A stretch of 64,000 nucleotides of DNA from Salvelinus alpinus (Eukaryota > Chordata > Actinopteri > Salmoniformes > Salmonidae): positions 11,557,918 through 11,621,917 of the forward strand of contig NC_092091.1 in assembly GCF_045679555.1 (NCBI RefSeq), in the 5' to 3' direction. Position numbers and translations under genes: made by a program. Of this stretch, positions 25,701 through 36,118 are shown one piece after another. The notes beneath the pieces were generated by a model. It worked only from the letters and a program-made list of their open reading frames with translations, ran no database searches and was not told the DNA's origin. How positions within the stretch are numbered: position 1 is the stretch's first letter; each line of letters begins with the position of its first letter.

Positions 25701-26370
25701 AGGGACAACCGTAGTCAGCCAGCCCAATAAACACTAGGGTCCAGGGACAACCGTAGTCAGCCAGCCCAATAAACACTAGGGTCCAGGGACAACCGTAGTC
25801 AGCCAGCCCAATAAACACTAGAGTCCAGGGACAACCGTAGTCAGCCAGGCCAATAAACACTAGGGTCCAGGGACAACCGTAGTCAGCCAGGCCAATAAAC
25901 ACTAGGGTCCAGGGACAACCGTAGTCAGCCAGGCCAAGCAGGGCATAGATGCTCAATTGTGACAACAAATGATGTATACAAAACAAGTAGAAGGCCAAAA
26001 TGAAAGATTCAAACAAAGTCCTCCTCTCACTCTGCAATCACCTGCTAATCACCTGCACCTGTGAACAATCACTAACTTATGTTGCTGTCACTTGCAGCAC
26101 CTAGTCCGGATGCTGCTGCCCCCTATGTGTGATTTGTAGTGGACGGGTTTATCTATGGCCTAGGTAACATGGTCCAGTCACCTCAGAGGTTATTTCATTC
26201 TAGTTTCAGACGCTGTCGAGAAGGCAGACACTTCCCAACTTCCTGCCGCCGCCGCCGCTGCCACAGAGGGACAACTCCCAGACGGACAGTGGATGATGCA
26301 GTCTTTTGCTGATCAGATTCCAGACATTGGTGGCTCTAAAGAGCCCCAGGCATGGGCGGGCAATGTATAA
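19370..26370 (+). CDS. tdg: Thymine-DNA glycosylase, tandem copy 2 (10 coding exons, 471 aa)
   Basis: This is the second TDG paralog in the same orientation. Exons: 19370-19425, 20152-20330, 20725-21029, 21418-21487, 21755-21890, 22058-22140, 22240-22334, 23802-23973, 24221-24373, 26204-26370; all join in frame and phases match copy 1. The N-terminal region is longer, with a Lys/Pro-rich segment in which a 12-residue unit (100-111) is repeated exactly (112-123). The AT-hook-like core of copy 1 reads GRT here. Catalytic Asn184 sits in GINPG (182-186), but the next pocket segment reads [10 protein letters not shown], so human Lys148, His151 and Tyr152 are Val, Trp and Phe. The insertion loop MPSSSARC (313-320) is canonical. 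The SUMO motif IKEE (373-376) is followed by a tail close to human ([15 protein letters not shown]). Residues near 430 form an Ala-rich run. Start: the ATG matches copy 1. Intron 3 has a hAT-type MITE, intron 7 begins with a minisatellite that copies the splice donor, and intron 9 has a 42-bp minisatellite. Confidence 0.95.
19692..19806. repeat. TG, CA and TA microsatellites, intron 1 of TDG copy 2
   Basis: A (GT)n tract at 19692-19714 and a (CA)n(TA)n(CA)n tract at 19751-19808 lie within the first intron. Confidence 0.9.
20500..20645 (+). mobile_element. RSg-type LINE 3' tail, intron 2 of TDG copy 2
   Basis: TTGTCGCACTGCTTTGCTTT, GAGAACTTGTTCTCAACTGG and the end GGTTAAATAAAGGTGAA are the terminal part of the LINE seen in fuller form at 28330-29292. 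It ends about 80 bases before exon 3. Confidence 0.75.
21171..21365. mobile_element. hAT-type MITE, intron 3 of TDG copy 2
   Basis: The 195-bp element begins CAGTGTTTCCCAAGACTGG and ends CAGTGTTGGGAAACACTG, is palindromic overall, and has 8-bp flanks CCCTAACG and CCCTAATG, a target duplication with one mismatch as expected for hAT. The flanking bases belong to an older ATTAGGGC-type element (about 21095-21385). Confidence 0.8.
22335..22486. repeat. 32-bp minisatellite overlapping the exon 7 splice donor, TDG copy 2
   Basis: The intron starts GTAAGGGCTCTACTTCCTGG; the GTG|GTAAGG donor context recurs at 22367 and 22399, exactly 32 and 64 bases downstream. Two more degenerate units (CGGTTACCAGG, TGTTACCTGG) follow. 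Confidence 0.9.
23195..23435 (+). mobile_element. Dispersed repeat (AAACCCAGCCTAAAACC family), intron 7 of TDG copy 2
   Basis: It shares AAGCACGGTGGCTAGGAAAA and CTCCCTAGAAAGGC with the longer copies at 33525-34278 (+) and 58300-58850 (-). Non-coding. The class is unknown to me. Confidence 0.7.
24431..25590. other. Intron 9 of TDG copy 2, first part
   Basis: No feature beyond a G-run at 25401-25412. This intron reaches about 1.8 kb, larger than intron 9 of copy 1 (about 450 bases). Confidence 0.4.
25600..25936. repeat. 42-bp minisatellite, intron 9 of TDG copy 2
   Basis: Eight 42-bp units containing AATAAACACTAGGGTCCAGG and ACAACCGTAGTCAGCCAG, with CC/GG variation at the unit end and one T to A-type variant (TAGAGTCC). 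Long frames crossing it on the - strand are repeat artefacts. Confidence 0.9.
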
Positions 26371-27141
26371 GGAAGGGGATAGGGCTACTGACGAGCCCTA
26401 TCTGGACGTACAGAGACCTCAACCCACACATCCTTAATCCCCTCCTTCAACAAGACGCTGCACCTCAGTTTGAAGACTCAAATTGTAGCCTTTTCATTTT
26501 TTTGTCAAGTTGTATTAGCCATTTTAGGGATTTACATGTTTAACTACTTGATAGATGGAATTTTCTAAATTGATAATTGAGGATTTTTGAATGTTTTATC
26601 CTGTTTTGTCATATCATGTGTGTTTTGATTGCCCTCAAGGCGGTCTTAAATATGTGAAATCAGGGACTTGACAATGATTCTTGATTGTCTTTGGAGATAG
26701 TCACCTATTTAAACCTTTTGGTTATTTTGTTGTCATACTGTACTTGGCCACAGGACGGAGCAGTAGGTGTAAGCAAAGCGGGACACAGTTCTGATATTAC
26801 AAATGGCCCTAAATCAGACTTTTACACATGAACAGTCAGTCCCAAATTTAACCTGTGGCAAAACACACACTGTATGCTACTGGAAGTCATACATTGTGAA
26901 GTTTAGGATTAGCTAGTATTCTAGTTGTATTCATTCTGTGCCTTTTTTGAGGAGAACAGGTACTGAGTGATATGTGAACAAACTAAACATGGTCAAAAAA
27001 AGTGATTCCACAGAGAGATGTTTCAGCAATTTCTTCACAAGCCTTTTTATAGTGGATTTACAACACTGAAGGTGGGTGCTGTTCTCTTGTTGCTTTATAA
27101 TCTGTATGTTATGTTTAGTATGTTTCTGAACATTTTTGTTC

Positions 27142-27236
27142 ATTAAAGCTAAAATCCTTAAAACTTTACATACATTTTTGGACTTATAAATGATTTATAC
27201 CCATTGATTCTTGAAGTATATAATTTTCTAAATAAA
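27142..27236 (+). promoter_or_regulatory. Candidate polyadenylation signals, TDG copy 2
   Basis: ATTAAA at 27142-27147 and AATAAA at 27231-27236 lie about 0.8 kb after the TDG copy 2 stop. Either could end the transcript. No intact gene lies between the stop and these signals, so 26371 to about 27250 is read as 3' untranslated sequence. Confidence 0.4.
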
Positions 27237-27249
27237 TGCCTCAGGGGCT

Positions 27250-28330
27250 TAGTTCAACTGTCGTACCCCACCAGAACCCCAAATATAGGCTTGTTTTACT
27301 CCAATGTTTTTAAACAAACACTGTATAGACTCAACATGGTTCAAACTATAATTATGATATTATGGATGGTCAGTCCTTGCATCCATAGCTCAGTCTATGA
27401 ATTTGAGTGGATTAATTTCTTTAGGCCAATTTACCAAAACAGTCTGGGTGAACACATTTTAAATGAAGGATTTTTAGATGTAAATGATCCTCATGGAGTT
27501 TTTTTCCAAATTTTTTTGAAGTTGTTTTTAACTTTCCAGCCTGAAAAGATTTGGTCGTCTTGGTTTGGTTGGGTTCTGATGGTTTGGCCGATGACCTTCA
27601 AGCACGTCAAGAACTTTTCATCCGTCTGCATGCTAAATGAGTAAACCCTAGATCGTGCTTAGTTAGGAAAACGTTTCAAATGTGTTTGCAACGGATACAT
27701 TTTGTTTTTGTGTTTCTTATTGGAAAAGCCAATCAAATTTCTTCCATTTGGTGCCTATTTGAACACGACCCTGTTCTTAAAATTGTTTCATATTGTACAT
27801 TACAATATTCTTTGCACAAGTTTTAACTTCTGAGATATTGCTTATGATCCCTCTGGGTAAATGTATGGATGCACGCTGTGAGAATAACTTGGTAATATTA
27901 CTTTTTATTTGAAATGCGTAGCTGTTCCAGTATGTCAGAAGTTATAATACTTTAGCATTACAGTCTACATCAGTAGTCGAAGTCTGTAGGCGTGAAGCTA
28001 CTACAGCATCACAAAGGTTTCTACCGTGAGATGGATTAGGGTTGAAATAGTTGTGGCAGCTACGAGCTACCTCACCTTTTAATTTCCTCACCTTTAAACT
28101 ATTTTGAATTTCCTTTTATTCTGGACTGGTTTCATTTTTGTGACCAAATGTGGAAATAAATAAAAGTAATTTTGCCAATTTGTGTGAATGGAATTGGTCA
28201 TACATGCAGTAACTGTATGTAAATCCTCGTTGTTAAAGAGACGAAGGCTGGGATTCAATCAGAAACCAGGATTCTAGCTTTAAAGGACATTTCCATTTGA
28301 GACATCTGCAGCATTTACCTTGAATGCAAT
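27250..28330. repeat. Intergenic repeats after TDG copy 2
   Basis: 27340-27650 (ATGGATGGTCAGTCCTTGCA, CATAGCTCAGTCTATGAA) looks like a salmonid interspersed repeat. 27640-27775 (AACGTTTCAAATGTGTTTGC, TATTGGAAAAGCC, GTGCCTATTTGAACACGACC) is a copy of the ATTAGGGC-type element with decayed left end. No gene is supported. Confidence 0.4.
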
Positions 28331-29292
28331 CTCTGTAAAAGTGGACAACTACAAATACGTAGGTGTCTGGTTAGACTGTAAACTCTCCTTCCAGACTCAC
28401 ATTAAACATCTCGAATCGGCTTCCTATTTTGCAACAAAGCGTCCTTCACTCATGCTGCCAAACATTCCCTATTAAAACTGACCATCCTACCGATCCTTGA
28501 CTTTGGCGATGTCATCTATAAAATAGCCTCCAACACTCTACTCAACAAATTGGATGCAGTCTATCACAGTGCCATCCGTTTTGTCACCAAAGCCCCATAC
28601 ACTACCCACCACTGCGACCTGTACGCTCTCGTTGGCTGGCCCTCGCTTCATACTCATCGCCAAACCCACTGGCTCCAAGTCATCTATAAGTCTTTGCTAG
28701 GTAAAGCCCCACCTTATCTCAGCTCACTGGTCACCATAGCAGCACCCACCCGTAGCACGCGCTCCAGCAGGTATATTTCACTGTTCACCCCCAAAGCCAA
28801 TTCCCCCTTTGGTCGCCTCTCCTTCCAGTTCTCTGCTGCTAATGACTGGAACGAACTGCAAAAATCACTGAAGCTGGAGACTCATATCTCCCTCACCAGC
28901 TCACAGATCACTGAACCTGTACATAGCCCATCTGTAAACAGCCCATCTATCTACTCATTCCCATACTGTATTTATTTATCTTGCTCCTTTGCACCCCAGC
29001 ATCTCTACTTGCACATTCATCTTCTGCACATCTATCATTCCAGTGTTTAATTGCTATATTGTAATTACTTCGCCACCATGGCCTATTTATTGCCTTACCT
29101 CCCTTATCTTACCTCATTTGCACTCACTGTATATAGACTTGTTTTCTTTTTTTCTACTGTATTATTGACTGTATGTTTTGTTTATTCCATGTGTAACTCT
29201 GTTGTATGTGTCGAATTGCTATGCTTTATCTTGGTCAGGTTGCAGTTGTAAATGACAACTTGTTCTCAACTAGCCGACCTGGTTAAATCATT
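28330..29292 (+). mobile_element. RSg-1-type LINE, 3' end
   Basis: The broken frames give [19 protein letters not shown] at the start, then DAVYHSAIRFVTKAPYTTHH, GWPSLHTHRQTHWL and FQFSAANDWNELQKSL, ending with the tail GAACTTGTTCTCAACTAGCC and GACCTGGTTAAATCA. The same order is seen in the - strand copy at 47826-49165, which also has the RT core. It is truncated at the 5' side, as is usual for LINEs. Confidence 0.8.
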
Positions 29293-29506
29293 TTTAAAGC
29301 TGCATTTCGTCTTTCCTGATGACTACAAACTTTTCTTCCGCTGCTCGATGTTCGTTATACACTTCAGTCTGAGACTGCCATCGTTGAAGTCGTTTGTGGT
29401 GACGAAGGGTCTGAGGGGTGTTGTACAAAACAAAGTCATCAGTGATTCTACCAATCAGAATATTAAAGCCAATGATGAATTTACCACATTATCAGTCGTA
29501 TTGTAA

Positions 29507-30036
29507 GACGGCTGTGTGGTCCCATGGTGTTTATACTTGCGTACTATTGTTTGTACAGATGAACGTGGTACCTTCAGGCGTTTGGAAATTGCTCCCAATG
29601 ATAAACCAGACTTGTGGAGGTCTACAATATTTTTTCTGAGGTCTTGGCTGATTTTCCCACAATGTCAAGCAAAGAGGCACTGTGTTTGAAGGTAGGCCTT
29701 GAAATACATCCACAGGTACACTTCAAATTATGTCAATTAGCCTATCAGAAGCTTCTAAAGCCATGACATAATTTTCTGGAATTTTCCAAGCTGTTTAAAG
29801 GCACAGTCAACTTAGTGTATGTAAACTTCTGACGTACTGGAATTGTGATACAGTGAATTATAAGTGAAATAATCTGTCTGCACACAATTGTTGGAAAAAT
29901 GACTTGTGTCATGCACAAAGTAGATGTCTTAACATACTTGCCAAAACTATAATTTGTTAACAGGAAATTTGTGGAGTGGTTGAAAAACAAGTTTTAATCA
30001 CTCCAACCTAAGTGTGTAAACTTCCGACTTGAACTG
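29507..30036 (-). mobile_element. Sleeping Beauty-type Tc1 terminal fragment with IR/DR
   Basis: The right end is an IR with two direct repeats: an inner one (GTGTATGTAAACTTCTGACG, about 29814-29833) and an outer one (GTGTGTAAACTTCCGACTTG, 30012-30031), closing at the TA at 30037-30038. Upstream, 29510-29680 matches the transposase N-terminal coding end in reverse. Most of the transposase and the other terminus are missing. The family identification is from memory of Sleeping Beauty-like termini. Confidence 0.75.
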
Positions 30037-30049
30037 TATGGGTTGTATT

Positions 30050-30840
30050 TACAATGGTGTTTGTTCTTCACTGGTTGACCTTTTCTTGTGGCAACAGGTC
30101 ACCAACCTTGCTGCTATGATGGCACACTGGTATTTCACCCAGTAGATATGGAAGTTTATCAAAATTGGGTTTGTTATTCGAATTCTTTTTGGATCTGTGT
30201 ATTCTATAGGAAATAAGTGTCTCTAAAATGGTCATACATCTGGCAGGTTAAGTAGTACAGCTCAGTTTCCACCTCATTTTGTGGGCAGTGTGCCCATAGC
30301 CTGTCTTCTCTTGAGAGCCAGGTCTGACTATAGCAATGCTATTCTCACTGAGTCTGTACATAGTTCAAGCTTTGGTCAGTCACAGTGGTCAGGTATTCTG
30401 CCACTGTGTACTCTCTGTTTAGGGCCAAATAGCATTCTAGTTTGCTCAGTTTTTTTTGTTAATTCTTTCCAATGTGTCAAGGAATTATCAGTTTGTTTTC
30501 TCATTATTTGGTTGGATCTAATTGTGTTGCTGTCCTGGGGCTCTGTGGGTTCTGTTTGTGTTTGTGAACAGAGCCCCAGGACCAGCTTGCTTAGAGGACT
30601 CTTCTCCGGGTTCATATCTCTGTAGGTGATGGCTTTGTTATGGAAGGGTTGGTAATCACTTCCTTTTAGGAGGTTGTAGAATTGAATGTCTCTTTTCTAG
30701 ATTTTGAGAATTAGCGGGTATCGGCCTAATTCTGCTCTGCATGAATTATTTGGTGTTTTACGTTGTACATGAGGGATATTTTTTTCAGAATTCTGCATGG
30801 AGTCTGAATTTGGTGTTTGTCCCATTTTGGGTGTGTGAGT
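30050..30840 (-). mobile_element. L1/Tx1-like LINE 3' fragment, inverted relative to 9.8-10.6 kb
   Basis: The strings GACAGGCTATGGGC/TTCTCTTGAGAGCCAGGTCT, CCTGGGGCTCTG, AGCGGGTATCGGCCTAATTC and TTCTGCATGGAG are reverse-complement matches to 10250-10640. There is a local hairpin: GGGGCTCTGTGGG...ACAGAGCCCC at 30536-30585. Confidence 0.75.
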
Positions 30841-31108
30841 TATGGTTCCTGCCCATGGTAAATGGGTATAGTAATGGTCAGGGTTGGGGTCAATTTGAAT
30901 TGAAGTCAGTCAGTTCAGTAAGTCATCTGAAATAATCTATATTCAATTACTTCTCATTAAATGGAAGAGAAGCCATTTATTGAAAAGTTGAATTTTTTCA
31001 ATTTAAAATTCAAACCACTTCCAGAAATGGGGGTCTTCAATTTGAATGAACCCTGGTAAAGATTGACAACCAGATGATAATATCCTCTGGGGAAATGGCT
31101 AGTAGGGA

Positions 31109-31134
31109 TGGTGAACTGGTGTGTGTGTGTGTGT
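31109..31134. repeat. GT microsatellite
   Basis: A short (TG)n tract within an AT-rich stretch; the surrounding 30850-31260 has no gene. Confidence 0.7.
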
Positions 31135-31261
31135 AGTAGATATGGTGAATTGGTTTGTTTGGCAACAGCAGGTCCGCTTGCATAATTCTCTGCATTGTTG
31201 GGAAGAGCCTGTAAGTAAGCATTTCACTGTTAGTCTACACCTGTTGTTTATGAATACAATT

Positions 31262-31378
31262 TGATACTCTCTCTCTACCTCTCGCTCTCTACTACCTCTA
31301 CCCCCCTCTCTCTCTACCCCTCTACCTCTCTCTCTCTCTACCCCTACCTCTCTCTCTCTCTCTCTCTCTCTCTACCCC

Positions 31379-31409
<31 letters not shown>

Positions 31410-32028
31410 ACCCCTACCTCTCTCTCTCTACCCCTACCTCTCTCTCTCTCTCTCTACCTCTCTCTCTCTCTACCCCTACCTCTCTCTCTCTCTCTCTACC
31501 CCTACCTCTCTCTCTCTCTCTCTCTACCCCTACCTCTCTCTCTCTACCCCTACCTCTCTCTCTCTCTCTCTACCCCTACCTCTCTCTCTCTCTCTACCCC
31601 TACCTCTCTCTCTCTCTCTCTCTACCCCTACCTCTCTCTCTCTCTCTCTCTACCCCTACCTCTCTCTCTCTCTCTACCCCTACCTCTCTCTCTCTCTCTA
31701 CCCCTACCTCTCTCTCTCTCTCTCTCTCTACCCCTACCTCTCTCTCTCTCTCTACTCCTACCTCTCTCTACTCCTACCTCTCTACTATCTCTACTCCTAC
31801 CTCTCTACTATCTCTACTCCTACCTCTCTACCTCTATCCCTCTCTCTCTACCTCTATCCCTCTCTCTCTACCTCTATCCCTCTCTCTCTACCTCTATCCC
31901 TCTCTCTCTACCTCTATCCCTCTCTCTCTACCTCTACCACTCTCTCTCTACCTCTACCTCTATCACTCTCTCTATCTCTCCCCCTCCCTCTCCCTCTCTC
32001 TCCCTCTCCCCCTCTCTCTTCATCAAAC
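31262..32028. repeat. Long polypyrimidine tract, CT-rich minisatellite
   Basis: About 770 bases with almost only C, T and regularly spaced A: blocks of (CT)n joined by CTACCCCTAC, changing to ACTCCTACCTCTCTACTATC and then CTACCTCTATCCCTCTCTCT units. The + strand is pyrimidine-rich throughout, so long open frames here (Leu/Ser/Thr/Pro/Tyr only) are artefacts. Confidence 0.95.
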
Positions 32029-32101
32029 CATTTGTCATTGTTGTTCATTTTCTTCAGTTTTCTATTTTAGATTTGATAGGGAAGCTGAGAAGTCAAATAT
32101 A

Positions 32102-33318
32102 CAGTCGTGGCCAAAAGTTTTGAGAATGACAAATATTAATTTTCACAAAGTCTGCTGCCTCAGTTTGTATGATGGCAATATGCATATACTCCAGAATGTT
32201 ATGATGAGTGATCAGATTAATTGCAAAGTCCCTTTTGCCATGCAAATGAACTGAATCCCCCCCCCCAAAAACATTTCCACTGCATTTCTGCAGAAGGCTT
32301 CAGGGCGCCCAAGAATGTCCAGCAAGCGCTAGGACCGTCTCCTAAAGTTGATTCAGCTGCGGGATCGGGCACCACCAGTACAGAGCCTGCTAAGGAATGG
32401 CAACAGGCAGGTGTGAGTGCATCTGCACGCACAGTGAGGCGAAGACTTTGAGGATGGCCTGGTGTCAAGAAGGGCAGCGAAGAAGACACTTCTCTCCAGA
32501 AAAAACATCAGGGATATTCTGCAAAAGGTACAGGGATTGGACTGTTGAGGACTGGGGTAAAGTAATTTTCTCTGATGAATCCCCTTTCCGATTGTTTGGG
32601 GCATCCGGAAAAATGCTTGTCCGGAGAAGACCAGGTGAGGGCTACCATCAGTCCTGTGTCATGTCAACAGTAAAGCATCCTGAGACCATTCATGTGTGGG
32701 GTTGCTTCTCAGCCAAGGGAGTGGGCTGACTCACAATTTTGCCTAAGAACACAGCCATGAATAAAGAATGGTGCCAACACATCCTCAGAGAGCAACTTCT
32801 CCCAACCATCCAGGAACAGTTTGGTGACGAACAATGCCTTTTCCAGCATGATGGAGCACCTTGCCACAAGGCAAAAGTGATAAGTGGCTCGGGGAACAAA
32901 ACATCGATATTTTGGGTCCATGGCCAGGAAACTCCCCAGACCTTAATCCCATTGAGAACTTGTGGTCAATCCTCAAGAGGCAGGTGGACAAACAAAAACC
33001 AACACATTCTGACAAACTCCAAGCATTGATTATGCAATAATGGGCTGCCATCAGTCAGGATGTGGCCCAGAAGTTAATTGACAGCATGCCAGGGTGGATT
33101 GCAGAGGTCTTGAAAAAGAAGGGTCAACACTGCAAAAATTGACTCTTTGCATCAACTTCATGTAATTGTCAATAAAAGCCTTTGACACTTATGAAATGCT
33201 TGTAATTATACTTCAGTATTCCATAGTAACATCTGACAAAAATATCTAAAGACACTGAAGCAGTAAACTTTGTGGAAATTAGTACTTGTGTCATTCTCAA
33301 AACTTTTGGCCACGACTT
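32102..33318 (+). mobile_element. Tc1-like element with degraded transposase
   Basis: Ends are CAGTCGTGGCCAAAAGTTTT and its mirror ACTTTTGGCCACGACT, flanked by TA. The 1.2-kb interior has broken Tc1 frames: FSPEKTSGIF-type sequence, SDESPFRLFGASGK (first Asp, 32565-32610), FQHDGAPCHKAKV (32840-32880) and a PDLNPIENLW-like string in other frames near 32935-32960. A C-run frameshift at 32257-32265 and others disable it. Confidence 0.9.
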
Positions 33319-33524
33319 TACTGTTTATATTTTCGACTGCCAAGTTTACACCTTCACTATTACAGTGGAACGTTTTATCCAGGAAGTTTGCGCTCTCTTT
33401 TTACTAGCTCTACTACCGCTCTCTTTACACACACACACACACATCCCAAAGTGCCCTGAAAGAAAGAAAAACATAACTTCTCTCTCGCTGTGTGTGGTAG
33501 TAGTAGTTTTCAATGTGTGTGAAA

Positions 33525-34278
33525 ATCAAATCAATTTATGAAGCCCTTCTTACATCAGCTGATGTCACAGAGTGCTATACAGAAACCCAGCCTAAAACCC
33601 CAAACAGCAAGCAATGCAGGTGTAGAAGCACGGTGGCTAGGAAAAACTCCCTAGAAAGGCCAGAACCTAGGTAGAAACCTAGAGAGGAACCAGCCTATGA
33701 GGGGTGGCCAGTCCTCTTCTGTCTGTACCGGGTGGAGATTGTAACAGAACATGGCCAAGATGTTCAAATGTTCATAGATGACCAGCAGGGTCAAATAATA
33801 ATAATCACAGTGGTTGACGAGGGTGCAACAGGTCAGCACCTCAGGAGTAAATGTCAGTTGGCTTTTCATAGCCAATCATTCAGAGTATATATCTACTGCT
33901 CCTGCTGTCTCTAGAGAGTTGAAAACAGCAGGTCTGGGACAGGTAGCACGTCCGGTGAACAGGTCAGGGTTCCATAGCCGCAGGCAGAACAGTTGAAACT
34001 GGAGCAGCAGCAGGGACAGCAAGGAGTCATCAGGCCAGGTAGTCCTGGGGCTCAGGTCCTGAGAGCGAGAGAGAGAGAATGCTTAAATTCACACAGGACA
34101 CCAGATAAGACAGGAGAAAAACTCCAGATATAACAGACTGACCCTAGCCCCCCGACAAACTACTGCAGCATTCATACTGGAGGCTGAGACAGGAGGGGGT
34201 CGGGAGACACTGTGTCCCCGGACAGGCCCAAACAGGCAGGATATAACCCCACCCACTTTTCCAAGCACAGCCCCACGC
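33525..34278 (+). mobile_element. Dispersed repeat (AAACCCAGCCTAAAACC family), long copy
   Basis: It starts AATTTATGAAGCCCTTCTTA and carries ACAGTGGGAGGC-free body strings AAGCACGGTGGCTAGGAAAA, GGGACAGGTAGCACGTCCGG, CCATAGCCGCAGGCAGAACA and CCACTAGAGGGATCTCTTCA. The - strand copy at 58300-58850 carries the same order reversed. No conserved coding frame, class unknown. Confidence 0.75.
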
Positions 34279-34567
34279 CACTAGAGGGATCTCTTCAACA
34301 AAAACATCATGTGGCGTTCTGCATTAGCAGCGAAAAGCCCCAGTGATATGCAATTGTTCAGGGAAGTTAGGAACAAATATACACAGGCAGTTAGGAAAGC
34401 AAAGGGTAGCTTTTTCAAGCAGAAATTTGCATCCTGTAGCACAAACTCCCAAAAGTTCTGGGACACTGTAGTCCATGGAGAATAAGAGCACCTCCTCCCA
34501 GCTGCCCACTGCACTGAGGCTAGGAAACACTGTCACCACCGATAAATCCACTATAATTGAGAATTAT

Positions 34568-34740
34568 CTGGGGCGGCAGCGTAGCCTAGTGGTTAGAGCG
34601 TTAGATCAATCCCCGAGCTGACAAGGTACAAATATGTCGTTCTGCCCCTGAACAAGGCAGTTAACCCACTGTTCCTAGGCCGTCATTGAAAATAAGAATT
34701 TGTTCTTAACTGACTTGCCTAGTTAAATAAAGGTTGAAAA
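34568..34740 (+). mobile_element. HpaI-type SINE
   Basis: Head GGCGGCAGCGTAGCCTAGTG, middle TTCTGCCCCTGAACAAGGCA, tail ACTGACTTGCCTAGTTAAAT. About 25 bases around the tRNA B-box (after GCGTTAGATC) are deleted relative to the usual form. It is followed directly by a LINE fragment. Confidence 0.9.
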
Positions 34741-35350
34741 AAAATCTCAGCTCACTGGTCACCATAGCAGCACCCACCCGTAGCACGTGTGGGTGCAGGT
34801 ATATCTCACTGGTCACCCCCAAAGCCAATTCCTACTTTGGCCGCCTTTCCTTCCAGTTCTCTCCTGCCAATGACTGGAACGAACTGCAAAAATCACTAAA
34901 GCTGGAGACTCTTACCTCCCTCACAGTACCAGCTGTCAGAGCAGCTCACAGATCATTGCACCTGTACAAAGCTCATCTGTAAATAGCCCATCCAACTACC
35001 TCATCCCCACACTGTATTTATTTATTTATCTTGCTCCTTTGCACCCCAGTATCTCTACTTGCACATTCATCTTCTGCACAATTCTACCATTCCAGTGTTT
35101 AATTGCTATATTGTAATTACTTCACCACCATGGCCTATTTATTGCCTTACCTCTCTTATCCTACCTCATTTGCACATGCTGTATAAAGATTTTTCTACTG
35201 TATTATTGATTGTATGTTTGTTTATTCCATGTGTAACTCTGTGTTGTTGTATCGCACTGCTTTGCTTTATCTTGTCCAGGTCGCAGTTGTAAATGAGAAC
35301 TTGTTCTCAACTGGCCTACCTGGTTTAATAAAGGTGAAATGAAATAAAAT
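34741..35350 (+). mobile_element. RSg-1-type LINE 3' fragment
   Basis: It begins CTCAGCTCACTGGTCACCAT and encodes SLVTIAAPTRST and SPANDWNELQKSL, then the tail TTGTTCTCAACTGGCCTACC and AATAAAGGTGAAATG. Truncated at 5'. Confidence 0.8.
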
Positions 35351-36055
35351 TAAGCCAACCTGGACAGGAAGGTCACGTGACTCAACCCACTCAAGTGACG
35401 CACCCCTCCTAGGGACGGCATGGAAGAGCACCAGTAAGCCAGTTACTCAGCCACTGCAATAGGGGAACGAGCTATTATTTAATAACATGGAAGACTGTCA
35501 CTTTCACGGTGCCTTCGCCATCGTCATATGACACGCTCAAAACATTAACACGTGTCGGCATCCATACTTTTTGTTTCAAAGCGAAAGTAAACTCGCGTGT
35601 CAGCGTTGCATTCTGTTAGAGTCGCAGCGGATTTTGACGATTGTAATCATCCTATTCCTGGTAAGAGAATGATGTATTTTTTTCATGGTTAGTTTTAGCA
35701 GTGGACGATAGTAATAATAAACCTTGATTGGGAAAGGGGAACGTGGAAAGGGGAAAGGGCGATACCTAGTCAGTTGCACAACTGAATGCCTTCAACTGAA
35801 ATGTGTATTCCACATTTAACCCAACCCCTCCTTAATCGACATCCACGGCACCCGGGGACTAGTTGTTGTTAACTGCCTTGCTCAAGGGCAGAACGGCAGA
35901 TTTTTTTCAGATTACAGGCCCAATGCTCTTAACCTCTAGTGTCACCCAGTTGTTAGCACTTGTAATGAGCTGTATACATTTTAAGATTGGGACTTTAAGT
36001 TAGTACTTATGTGCTCAACATTCTGATCTCTCTGTATGTTTTGCATGTTCAACAG
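35351..36055. promoter_or_regulatory. Presumed 5' region and first intron of the 36.1 kb gene
   Basis: A donor-like CTG|GTAAGA at 35660/35661 may end a noncoding exon. 35763-35945 (TAGTCAGTTGCACAACTGAA, GCCTTGCTCAAGGGCAGAAC) is a SINE-like repeat in the intron. Promoter elements upstream of 35600 are not identifiable with confidence. Confidence 0.35.
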
Positions 36056-36118
36056 GCTCGTCTCACTGATGATAAGCATACCACCTTTTTTAACCTTAAA
36101 GTTCTCAACCTATTTGAA

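Noticed and set aside
25552-26037. 161-codon - strand frame with [14 protein letters not shown] repeats
   Set aside because: It is a translation of the 42-bp intronic minisatellite, whose length is divisible by three.
27204-27644. 146-codon + strand frame after TDG copy 2
   Set aside because: AT-rich, no family motif, and part of it looks like an interspersed repeat.
31261-32070. 269-codon open frame of Ser, Leu, Tyr, Thr and Pro
   Set aside because: It is a translation of the CT-rich tract; stops are absent because the strand is almost pure pyrimidine plus spaced A.
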